A stretch of DNA of 7,288 bases from Odoribacteraceae bacterium (GTDB taxonomy: Bacteria > Bacteroidota > Bacteroidia > Bacteroidales > Marinifilaceae): NCBI GenBank assembly GCA_031259905.1, contig JAIRKS010000148.1, positions 1 to 7,288 of the forward strand, given 5' to 3'. Numbering within the stretch: the first letter of the stretch is position 1; every line of letters begins with the position of its first letter. Positions 1 through 6,202 of the stretch are shown piece by piece. A program made the position numbers and the translations under genes. The notes beneath the pieces were generated by a model. It saw only the letters and a list, made by a program, of their open reading frames with translations. It searched no databases and was not told the origin of the DNA.

Positions 1-328
1 GTACAGCCACGTCACCGTCGCGCGCCACCTCCTCGCGGGAGGATTCGCCTTCGGGGCCGTCTTCATGGCCACCGATCCCGTGACCTCCGCGCAGACTTCC
101 GCCGGGAAATGGATCTACGGCCTGCTCGTCGGCATCCTGGCCATCCTCATCCGGGTGCTCAATCCCGGCTACCCGGAAGGGATGATGCTGGCCATCCTGC
201 TGATGAACACCTTCGCGCCGCTCGTCGACTGGTGCGTCGTGCAGCGCAACGTCAACCGGAGGCTCAGGCGAGGGAAGCTCGCCGCGCGGGCCGGAGTCGT
301 CTCACCTTACCCGACACGACATGAATAA
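1..328 (+). CDS. nqrB: Na+-translocating NADH:quinone reductase subunit B, C-terminal part
   Basis: This is the last 108 residues of NqrB; the reading frame enters the window at base 2 and the start lies to the left. NqrB is a membrane subunit of the Nqr complex that carries covalent FMN and takes part in quinone reduction and Na+ movement. The visible part begins with a glycine-rich membrane segment ending in FMATDPVTSA, a hallmark of NqrB and of the related RnfD. Two more hydrophobic segments follow, around WIYGLLVGILAILIRVLN and MMLAILLMNTFAPLVDW, then a basic cytoplasmic tail. The covalent-FMN threonine of NqrB lies further upstream in the protein and cannot be checked here. The stop codon overlaps the nqrC start by 8 bp, which suggests translational coupling. 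The identification is very secure from this sequence plus the four nqr genes that follow. Confidence 0.96.
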   Translation, partial: YSHVTVARHLLAGGFAFGAVFMATDPVTSAQTSAGKWIYGLLVGILAILIRVLNPGYPEGMMLAILLMNTFAPLVDWCVVQRNVNRRLRRGKLAARAGVVSPYPTRHE

Positions 329-1010
329 AGAAAGCAACAAGTACACGTTTCTCTTCTCTGTCGCGATGGTATTCGTCGTGGCGATCCTCCTCACGCTCGT
401 CTCCACCGGGCTGCAACCCCGGCAGAACGAGAACATCGAGAACGAGAAAAGACAAGACATCCTGCGCTCCGTGAAGGTCAACGTCTCCAGGGAAGCGTCC
501 CGCGAGGCGTTCGACAAGTACATCACGCGCCAGTTCCTCGTCAACTCCAGCGGCGAGGAGATCCCCGGCGACGCGTTCGCAGTCGATCCCGGCAAGGAGA
601 TAAAGAAAACGCCCGGCGAACGTCGCCTGCCCGTCTTCATCGCCCGCGTCGACGGGACAACCAAGTACATCCTTCCCGTCCGCGGCACCGGGTTGTGGGG
701 TCCCCTGTGGGGATACATCTCCCTGAACGAGGACAAGAACACGATCTTCGGTGCCGTCTTCGATCACAAGAGCGAAACCCCCGGTCTCGGCGCCGAGATC
801 ACGCGCGACGATTTTCGCTCGCGCTTCGACGGGAAAACGATCTTCGAGGGAGAAACGCTCGTCTCCGTCCGCGTCGAGAAGGGAGGGAAGGCCGGCGGGC
901 CGCACGAGGTGGACGCCATCTCCGGCGGCACGATCACCTCGAAAGGCGTCGAGGCCATGCTCAAGGACAACTTAACCTGTTATGAATCGTTCCTGAAATC
1001 ACTGCCATGA
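321..1010 (+). CDS. nqrC: Na+-translocating NADH:quinone reductase subunit C (FMN-binding)
   Basis: NqrC carries a covalently bound FMN that relays electrons inside the Nqr complex. The 229-residue product has one N-terminal membrane segment (about residues 9-30), then a soluble domain expected on the outer (periplasmic) face. Family landmarks are GTGLWGPLWGY (122-132), HKSETPGLG (149-157) and the flavinylation motif D-A-I-S-G-G-T (198-204). T204 is the expected attachment residue, modified by the FMN transferase ApbE. The motif has Gly where the better-studied Vibrio protein has Ala (SGAT). The ATG at 321 was chosen because it overlaps the nqrB stop and gives a normal membrane anchor. No Shine-Dalgarno sequence precedes it, as is usual in this phylum. 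Its stop overlaps the nqrD start (ATGA, 4 bp). It is slightly shorter than the proteobacterial protein. Confidence 0.97.
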   Translation: MNKESNKYTFLFSVAMVFVVAILLTLVSTGLQPRQNENIENEKRQDILRSVKVNVSREASREAFDKYITRQFLVNSSGEEIPGDAFAVDPGKEIKKTPGERRLPVFIARVDGTTKYILPVRGTGLWGPLWGYISLNEDKNTIFGAVFDHKSETPGLGAEITRDDFRSRFDGKTIFEGETLVSVRVEKGGKAGGPHEVDAISGGTITSKGVEAMLKDNLTCYESFLKSLP

Positions 1011-1636
1011 ACATCCTATCGTCAAAGAGCAGGCAACTGCTGCTCGGCCCCTTCAACAAGAACAACGCGATCCTCGTGCAGATCCTCGGCATCTGCTCGG
1101 CGCTGGCCGTCACCGCCAAGATGGAGCCGGCGCTCGTCATGGGCGTTTCCGTCACCGCCGTCACCGCCCTCTCCAGCGTCATCCTCTCGTCGCTCCGCGA
1201 CGCCATCCCCACGCGCGTCCGCATCATCGTGCAACTCGTCGTCGTCTCCACGCTCGTCATCATCATCGACCAGCTCCTGAAGGCGTTCGCCTACGACGTC
1301 AGCAAGCAACTCTCCGTCTTCGTCGGCCTGATCATCACCAACTGCATCATCATGGGACGCGTCGAGGCATTCGCCCTCGCCAACAAACCGTGGCCATCGC
1401 TCCTCGACGGTGCCGGCAACGGCGTCGGGTACGCCTTCATCCTCCTGCTCGTCGCCTTCTTCCGCGAGCTGCTAGGATCGGGGACGCTCTTCGGCGTGCC
1501 CGTCATCCCCGGCGCGCTCTACCGCTGGGGATACGCCAACAACGGGTTGATGATCCTCCCGCCGATGGCCCTCATACTCGTCGGCGTCATCATCTGGATA
1601 CACAGGGCAAGGAACAAGGAACTCATCGAACAATAA
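1007..1636 (+). CDS. nqrD: Na+-translocating NADH:quinone reductase subunit D
   Basis: NqrD is an integral membrane subunit of the Na+ pump, homologous to NqrE and RnfE. The 209-residue product matches the usual length (about 210) and has six hydrophobic segments, roughly at residues 21-37, 42-64, 72-93, 103-121, 138-158 and 180-198. Two cysteines, C30 in GICSALAVT and C113 in TNCIIMGR, sit at the conserved half-membrane positions. In solved Nqr structures the equivalent cysteines, with two from NqrE, hold a 2Fe-2S centre between the subunits. The ATG at 1007 lies in the four bases shared with the nqrC stop, so the two are probably translationally coupled. A six-base gap leads to nqrE. Confidence 0.97.
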   Translation: MNILSSKSRQLLLGPFNKNNAILVQILGICSALAVTAKMEPALVMGVSVTAVTALSSVILSSLRDAIPTRVRIIVQLVVVSTLVIIIDQLLKAFAYDVSKQLSVFVGLIITNCIIMGRVEAFALANKPWPSLLDGAGNGVGYAFILLLVAFFRELLGSGTLFGVPVIPGALYRWGYANNGLMILPPMALILVGVIIWIHRARNKELIEQ

Positions 1637-1642
1637 CACGAC

Positions 1643-2260
1643 ATGGAAAACCTCGTCAACATCTTCATCCGCTCGACCTTCATCGACAACATGATCTTCG
1701 CCTACTTCCTCGGGATGTGCTCCTACCTGGCCGTCTCGAAAACGGTCAAGACCTCCCTCGGCCTGGGCGTCGCCGTGGCCTTCGTGCTGCTCGTCACGGT
1801 CCCCGTCAATTACGCGATCAACGCGTACCTGCTATCCCCCGGCGCCCTCGCCTGGCTATTCGAGGGCGGCGCGGCCGTTGACCTCGGCTACCTGAGCTTC
1901 ATCATCTTCATCGCCGTCGTCGCCGCCGTCGTCCAGCTCCTCGAGATGATCGTCGAGAAATACACCCCCGCGCTATACAACCAGCTCGGCATCTTCCTCC
2001 CGCTCATCGCCGTCAACTGCGCCATCATGGGCGCCTCCCTCTTCATGCAGGAACGCGCGTACGCCTCCCTCGCCGAGGCCACCTCCTTCGCCCTCGGGTC
2101 GGGAGCCGGCTGGCTACTCGCCATCGCGGGCGTCGCCGCCATCCGCGAGAAACTCGCTTACTCCAACATCCCCGCGCCGTTACGGGGCGCCGGGATCACC
2201 TTCATCCTCACCGGGCTGATGGCCATCTCGTTCATGAGCTTCCTCGGGATCAGCATATAA
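1643..2260 (+). CDS. nqrE: Na+-translocating NADH:quinone reductase subunit E
   Basis: NqrE is the inverted-topology partner of NqrD in the membrane part of the Na+ pump (related to RnfA). The 205-residue product has six hydrophobic segments, roughly at residues 13-31, 38-62, 82-104, 116-135, 148-167 and 183-203. The paired cysteines are C26 in LGMCSYLAVS and C126 in VNCAIMG. Together with C30 and C113 of the upstream NqrD they form the expected four-cysteine site for a 2Fe-2S centre. The N-terminal stretch FIRSTFIDNMIFAYFLGMC and the later ALYNQLGIFLPLIAVNC are typical of the family. The start at 1643 lies six bases after the nqrD stop. A 21-base, A-rich gap separates it from nqrF. Confidence 0.97.
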   Translation: MENLVNIFIRSTFIDNMIFAYFLGMCSYLAVSKTVKTSLGLGVAVAFVLLVTVPVNYAINAYLLSPGALAWLFEGGAAVDLGYLSFIIFIAVVAAVVQLLEMIVEKYTPALYNQLGIFLPLIAVNCAIMGASLFMQERAYASLAEATSFALGSGAGWLLAIAGVAAIREKLAYSNIPAPLRGAGITFILTGLMAISFMSFLGISI

Positions 2261-2281
2261 ATAACCGCCAAGAATACCGAC

Positions 2282-3526
2282 ATGAACATCACCCTCCTCG
2301 CGACCGCCACCCTCCTCTTCCTCGCCATCGTCCTGCTCCTCGTGGGAATGTTGCTCCTCGCGAAAAACAAGCTAATGCCGCGGGGAAAAGTCAAGATAGA
2401 CATCAACCGGGGAGAAAGCCTGGTCGACGCCTCGCCGGGAGACACGCTGCTCGCCGCGCTGGGAAACAACAAAATATTCCTCCCCTCCGCCTGCGGCGGG
2501 AAAGGGAGCTGCGGCATGTGCCGTTGCCGCGTCGACGCCGGGGCAGGCAGTATTCTCGCCACCGAAACCGGCTTCTTCACCTACAAGCAGCGGCACGACA
2601 ACTGGCGCCTCGCCTGCCAGGTAAAGATCCGGGAAAATACCCGCGTGAACCTCCCCGCGGAGATCCTCGGCATCAAGAAATGGGAATGCGAGGTCGTCTC
2701 CAACCGCAACGTCGCCACGTTCATCAAGGAATTCATCGTCAAGCTCCCGGAAGGAGAACACCTGCGCTTCAAGTCCGGCGGCTACATCCAGGTCGACGTC
2801 CCGCGCCTCTCCGTCGACTTCGCCGCGATGGACATCGACGCCGCCTACCGCGGGGACTGGGAGAGGATGAAGCTCTTCGACCTCAAAATGGTAAACACCG
2901 GGGAGACCTACCGCGCCTACTCTATGGCCAACCACCCGGCAGAGGGAAACATCATCATGCTGAACGTCCGGATCGCCACGCCGCCCGTCGACCGCGCCAC
3001 CGGCCGCTTCGCCCGCGTGAACCCCGGCGTCTGCTCGTCCTACATCTTCTCCCGCGTGCCGGGCGACAAGGTGACGATCTCCGGGCCGTACGGCGAGTTC
3101 TTCCTGAAAGACACCGGTAACGAGATGATGTTCATCGGCGGCGGCGCCGGCATGGCGCCCATGCGCTCGCACATCTTCCACCTCTTCAAGACGCTCGCTA
3201 CCGGGAGGAGGGTCACCTTCTGGTACGGCGCCCGCTCCATGAAGGAGGTCTTCTACCGGGAAGAATTCGACGCCATCGCCCGCGCGTTCCCCAACTTCAC
3301 CTGGCAACTCGCCCTCTCCGAGCCTCTCCCCGAAGACCACTGGACAGGCCCCACCGGGTTCATCCACCAGGTGATCCTCGACAACTACCTGAAAACGCAC
3401 GACGCTCCCGAGGATATCGAGTATTACATCTGCGGCCCCCCGCTCATGAACGCCGCCGTCGTCAACATGCTCGACAATCTCGGCGTCGCCCCCGAAAATA
3501 TCCTCTACGACGACTTCGGGGCGTGA
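2282..3526 (+). CDS. nqrF: Na+-translocating NADH:quinone reductase subunit F (NADH-oxidising)
   Basis: NqrF is the electron entry point of the complex: it oxidises NADH at the cytoplasmic face and passes electrons through FAD to a 2Fe-2S cluster. The 414-residue product has an N-terminal membrane anchor (about 4-27) and a ferredoxin domain (about 36-127) with cluster ligands C71, C77, C80 and C112. A ferredoxin-reductase domain follows. The FAD motif RAYS is at 211-214, the nucleotide-binding loop GGGAGMAPMRS is at 286-296, and CGPP at 384-387 is followed by the usual C-terminal YDDFG. No cofactor residue is missing, and the length is close to the Vibrio protein (about 408). It is the last gene of the operon. 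The downstream sequence is a tandem-repeat array rather than an immediate terminator, so the array may be transcribed as part of the 3' untranslated region. Confidence 0.98.
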   Translation: MNITLLATATLLFLAIVLLLVGMLLLAKNKLMPRGKVKIDINRGESLVDASPGDTLLAALGNNKIFLPSACGGKGSCGMCRCRVDAGAGSILATETGFFTYKQRHDNWRLACQVKIRENTRVNLPAEILGIKKWECEVVSNRNVATFIKEFIVKLPEGEHLRFKSGGYIQVDVPRLSVDFAAMDIDAAYRGDWERMKLFDLKMVNTGETYRAYSMANHPAEGNIIMLNVRIATPPVDRATGRFARVNPGVCSSYIFSRVPGDKVTISGPYGEFFLKDTGNEMMFIGGGAGMAPMRSHIFHLFKTLATGRRVTFWYGARSMKEVFYREEFDAIARAFPNFTWQLALSEPLPEDHWTGPTGFIHQVILDNYLKTHDAPEDIEYYICGPPLMNAAVVNMLDNLGVAPENILYDDFGA

Positions 3527-3569
3527 CCCGCACCCGGTGAAATCGTATTTTTGCACGCATCCGCTTAGT

Positions 3570-3847
3570 TAGACTTTCCGTTTGGTGCGGTAGACTTTCC
3601 GTTTGTCGCGGTAGACCTTCCATTTGGTGTGGTAGACTTTCCGTTTGTCGCGGTAGACTTTCCGTTTGTCGCGGTAGACTTTCCGTTTGGTGTGGTAGAT
3701 TTTCCATTTGTTGTGGTAGACTTTCCATTTGTTGTGGTAGATTTTCCGTTTGTTGTGGTAGATTTTCCATTTGTTGTGGTAGATTTTCCATTTGGTGTGG
3801 TAGATTTTCCATTTGGTGTGGTAGATTTTCCATTTGGTGTGGTAGAC
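3570..3847. repeat. Tandem array of thirteen 21-bp repeats (minisatellite-like)
   Basis: Thirteen complete 21-bp units abut with no spacers, starting at 3570 and every 21 bases to 3822, followed by a 5-base partial unit (3843-3847). Unit positions 1-10 read TAGAYTTTCC, 11-15 read RTTTG, and the unit ends in GYGG after two variable bases (GT, TC or TT). Only positions 5, 6, 11, 16, 17 and 19 vary. Units 11-13 are identical, as are units 2, 4 and 5, and units 7 and 10. There are no insertions or deletions, so the length stays a multiple of three and five of six frames remain open; long ORFs here are therefore expected by construction. The array lies between convergent operons, 43 bp after nqrF. 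The flanking bases 3527-3569 show nothing else clear. Its function is unknown. It is probably non-coding and may vary in copy number. Confidence 0.97.
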
Positions 3848-3854
3848 TACCTCG

Positions 3855-3884
3855 CCGGGGCGTGGACGTGCGGCCACTCCCCGG
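3855..3884. other. GC-rich imperfect hairpin after the repeat array
   Basis: CCGGGG (3855-3860) pairs with CCCCGG (3879-3884); after one C/T mismatch, GTGG (3862-3865) pairs with CCAC (3874-3877), leaving an 8-base loop. No T-run follows on either strand, so it is not a convincing intrinsic terminator alone. It could help protect or fold the 3' end of an nqr transcript. Just before it, the last repeat remnant forms a small inverted repeat, GGTAGACTACC (3841-3851). Confidence 0.45.
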
Positions 3885-3910
3885 GCATCGAACGGTACCG
3901 GTAATAAATC

Positions 3911-3941
3911 AGCCCCGCGACAGTCTACCTGCCGCGGGGCT
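3911..3941. terminator. Probable bidirectional terminator between convergent operons
   Basis: The arms AGCCCCGCG (3911-3919) and CGCGGGGCT (3933-3941) form a perfect 9-bp stem. After one A/C mismatch, CAG (3921-3923) pairs with CTG (3929-3931), leaving a 5-base loop. On the minus strand the hairpin starts 32 bases after the stop of the PKD-like gene and is followed by GATTTATTAC, which is moderately T-rich. On the plus strand it is followed by ACCCGTTTATCTT, which is weaker. It is therefore best seen as the terminator of the minus-strand operon, possibly also serving nqr transcripts. Confidence 0.68.
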
Positions 3942-3973
3942 ACCCGTTTATCTTCCCACGCGGGCGGGAGGGA

Positions 3974-5425
3974 TTAATAACTCCACGTGCCCTTGGCGAG
4001 CAGGGAGACGACTTTCCCGTCTATCTCGAGAGGTTCGTTGAGTTGTTGTTTGGTAACGAGGTCAATCTCGTAGATGTACGATTTCGCACCGTCGTAGGTG
4101 GCGATGAAGAGACGATTAGTTCCGGCAGCGGAAGAACCGGTCTTCGTGATCATGGTGGTGACGTTGCCTTTTGGGGCGGTAAACCAGTCGTTAGGAATGG
4201 TGCTCTTCTCGTGAAGACGCTTGACGGTGCTGCCGTTCGCAATATACCAGTACTCGGCGTTGTAGAAGCAAACGGATTGCTCGTTAATGAGATTCGTTTG
4301 CTCGGAAAGGCGAGTGACCGTCTTGTTGATAAATATATTCCACTCCGCATCGAAGTCATAGTTTATATACACGCTATATAGATAGGCTTTTTGCTCTGCG
4401 CTATTGTACAATATAACAGCCTTCAGTTGATAGTCGTACGTGCCTGCCGCGAGGAAACGTTGCCCGGTAGTAGAGAGATTGTTGGCTACCGGTATCGGGG
4501 AGATCTTGTCGTACACGAGCGCAATATTTCCCGGCTCCAGGAGGACAAATTGTTCTCCTTTGTTATCGTAACTTACCCAAGCGTAATAGTCGATCGCCTC
4601 GTTCGTGTCCACCCAGTTTGCAAACTCGTACGTGCCTTCTTGTAGCGGGATAGGGCGAAAGATCGAACCGTTACTCCTGAAATCATAGGAAAACAGTTTC
4701 CCCTCGCTAGCTACCATCCCTCCCATGTAAAAGACGAGGTATCCCGGGGCGAAAATCCCGTTGTACCCTCCGCGTATTGTCTCTTTCGAATAATAGCGTA
4801 TCAGTTCTAGCGTGGCCGGGTTTAACTGTGAAATGACTCTCTCTCCCTCTTCGCAAACCACGCCGAGTTGCTTATCCCACGCCCCCTGATAGTACACTTG
4901 TCGCGGTTTCTTGCCAAGTGCCCCGGAAGTGGGGTTCGCGTTTTCAAAGAGGTCGTGAACGAACAACGCGTTGGGTTTATCCCTGCGCTGGAACGATAAC
5001 TTGGCGGTTTCATCGGCTTGCTCGCTCAAAACAAACAGGCCATTGGTAACAGAGGTCGTGACGATCACCCGGAAGTTCTTGTAATATTTTAGTCCGGTAG
5101 CATTATCTGTCACGCCGAGACTGGCAAGATAGTACGTGAGACTAGCACTGGGCGTTATAGGTATCTCCGCGTTGAGCACCCGCTCCGTTGAAACAACCTC
5201 GTGGTTGATTTTCCACTCGTAACTTAGATCCGTTAGCTCGCCCGCGCTGAAGCGCAACGCGGGGTCAAGCCGAAGCGTGTCGAACTGGTCTACACGGAAA
5301 GTCGTATCGGCCGTAATACCGGTGATTTCAATAGTATTCAGCGCGGAATACTTGTAATTCCCGTTATCCTCGATGCATCCCTCGACGAGGGTGAAGAGCA
5401 AGAGGAAATATATCCATGTTTTCAT
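3974..5425 (-). CDS. PKD-like family surface lipoprotein of a SusC/D-type locus
   Basis: This 483-residue product resembles the Bacteroidota PKD-like lipoprotein family found next to SusC/SusD genes. It begins with a lipoprotein signal (MKTWIYFLLLFTLVEGC). C17 is the lipidation site and is followed by acidic IED and then NGNYKYSALNTIEITGI, the usual opening of the family. A beta-rich Ig/PKD-like domain follows, with LSYEWKIN at 67-74. After it comes a longer region starting at NGLFVLSE (129-136), rich in Tyr, Phe and short strands, which may form a propeller-like or otherwise repetitive beta fold. The likely place is the outer-membrane surface, where it would help bind the nutrient imported by the SusC/D pair. 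This is inferred from context and no catalytic motif is seen. It is the last gene of its operon, 30 bp after the DUF4843 gene and just before a terminator hairpin. The start fits the signal peptide and an A-rich leader. Confidence 0.85.
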   Translation of the reverse strand: MKTWIYFLLLFTLVEGCIEDNGNYKYSALNTIEITGITADTTFRVDQFDTLRLDPALRFSAGELTDLSYEWKINHEVVSTERVLNAEIPITPSASLTYYLASLGVTDNATGLKYYKNFRVIVTTSVTNGLFVLSEQADETAKLSFQRRDKPNALFVHDLFENANPTSGALGKKPRQVYYQGAWDKQLGVVCEEGERVISQLNPATLELIRYYSKETIRGGYNGIFAPGYLVFYMGGMVASEGKLFSYDFRSNGSIFRPIPLQEGTYEFANWVDTNEAIDYYAWVSYDNKGEQFVLLEPGNIALVYDKISPIPVANNLSTTGQRFLAAGTYDYQLKAVILYNSAEQKAYLYSVYINYDFDAEWNIFINKTVTRLSEQTNLINEQSVCFYNAEYWYIANGSTVKRLHEKSTIPNDWFTAPKGNVTTMITKTGSSAAGTNRLFIATYDGAKSYIYEIDLVTKQQLNEPLEIDGKVVSLLAKGTWSY

Positions 5426-5455
5426 ATTCTTTCTATTTGTTTGTTCATTTCACGT

Positions 5456-6187
5456 TTAACCGAGATTAGGAAGAATGATCCTTACGGTAGGGTTGTCGAG
5501 GTAATAGACCTCGTGCTCCTCGAAGTAGCGTCTCAGGTCGATGATAGCGGTGAGTACTCCAGGGGAGTATCCCCACCCGGGATATGGATAGGCGCTCAGG
5601 TCGCCCGTCCCTCCCCAGATATTAATCCATGCTCGATACACCTGTGGGTCGTAAGGGCCGAAATACTCGCCCCAGTTGTCCCACCACGCTGGTTTCACGA
5701 GGATGTCCGAAACCTCTATGGAAACGAAAAGACGCTCGACGACCCCTTCTGCAAAGTCACCGCCGGAACGGATAGTTATATTTATTTTTTTTGCTTTTTG
5801 TTGCATATCCGCGGTGCGGAGGAAAGTGACGCGAAGCGAATCTCGCATTTTCCCGGCGGGGAATACTTGTTTAGCGTGGAGGGCGTCGTAATGAACTCCT
5901 TCTCGTGTTTCATCGATATTGGTAATCTCGACGAGATATTCCCTATCGCGGTCCGCGGCAAGACCAACAAGCTCGACGGGGATGTAGATCTCGCGGCGCG
6001 TGATCGTTTCCGGATCGAAGGCAAAGGAATAGATGATGGTATCCTCGCGGATGATGAGGGTAGTGTCCCCTTGCGGCATCCTGAAGTAGATCGCGTCGGG
6101 GGCGTGGAACATTTCCCTCTCGGCCTCGGAACAAGCGGCGACGAGCGACAGGACACCGATGATGATAATGTATAATTGTCGTTTCAT
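5456..6187 (-). CDS. DUF4843-type lipoprotein of a SusC/D-type locus
   Basis: This 243-residue lipoprotein matches the Bacteroidota DUF4843 pattern. The signal peptide ends in LVAAC with C19 as the lipidation site, followed by the charged SEAEREM. Family-like landmarks are DAIYFRMP (31-38), YSFAF and REIYIPVELVG in the first beta-rich half, GKMRDSLRVTFLRT (112-125) in the middle, and an aromatic block starting at KPAWWDNWGEYFG (165-177). The last third holds many Trp, Tyr and Pro residues, which could line a ligand site, though that is only a guess. Biochemical function is not established. The gene lies 15 bp after the SusD-like stop and 30 bp before the PKD-like gene, so it is almost certainly co-transcribed with both and expected to act with them at the cell surface. 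The family is named from remembered sequence patterns, not a profile search. Confidence 0.82.
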   Translation of the reverse strand: MKRQLYIIIIGVLSLVAACSEAEREMFHAPDAIYFRMPQGDTTLIIREDTIIYSFAFDPETITRREIYIPVELVGLAADRDREYLVEITNIDETREGVHYDALHAKQVFPAGKMRDSLRVTFLRTADMQQKAKKINITIRSGGDFAEGVVERLFVSIEVSDILVKPAWWDNWGEYFGPYDPQVYRAWINIWGGTGDLSAYPYPGWGYSPGVLTAIIDLRRYFEEHEVYYLDNPTVRIILPNLG

Positions 6188-6202
6188 TGTACTTCGTTTT
6201 AA

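Noticed and set aside
3533..3552. Intrinsic terminator directly after nqrF
   Set aside because: CACCCGGTG can form only a 4-bp stem with a one-base loop, which is not a workable hairpin, although a short T-run follows.
2372..3556. Long minus-strand ORF opposite nqrF
   Set aside because: This is the usual antisense shadow of a GC-rich, C-ending-codon gene; nqrF itself has every expected cofactor motif.
3696..3830. Series of Bacteroidota promoters (TAnnTTTG-like boxes) inside the repeats
   Set aside because: Six units (7 and 9-13) carry TAGATTTT, seven of eight consensus bases. The TTTG elements lie about 6 or 27 bases away, not at the roughly 19-21 base spacing expected, and no gene follows on the plus strand.
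3570..3847. CRISPR array
   Set aside because: The units are 21 bp, directly abutting, with no unique spacers, and no cas gene is nearby.
3462..3877. Minus-strand repeat proteins of MENLPHQ or KWKIYHT type
   Set aside because: Five of six frames are open simply because the period is a multiple of three without in-frame stops. These frames absorb the common substitutions as amino-acid changes; one runs into nqrF antisense and the other starts at a GTG with no supporting signal.
5441..6175. Long plus-strand ORF opposite the DUF4843 gene
   Set aside because: It is antisense to a gene with a lipoprotein signal, family-like motifs and operon context, and its translation has no recognisable features.
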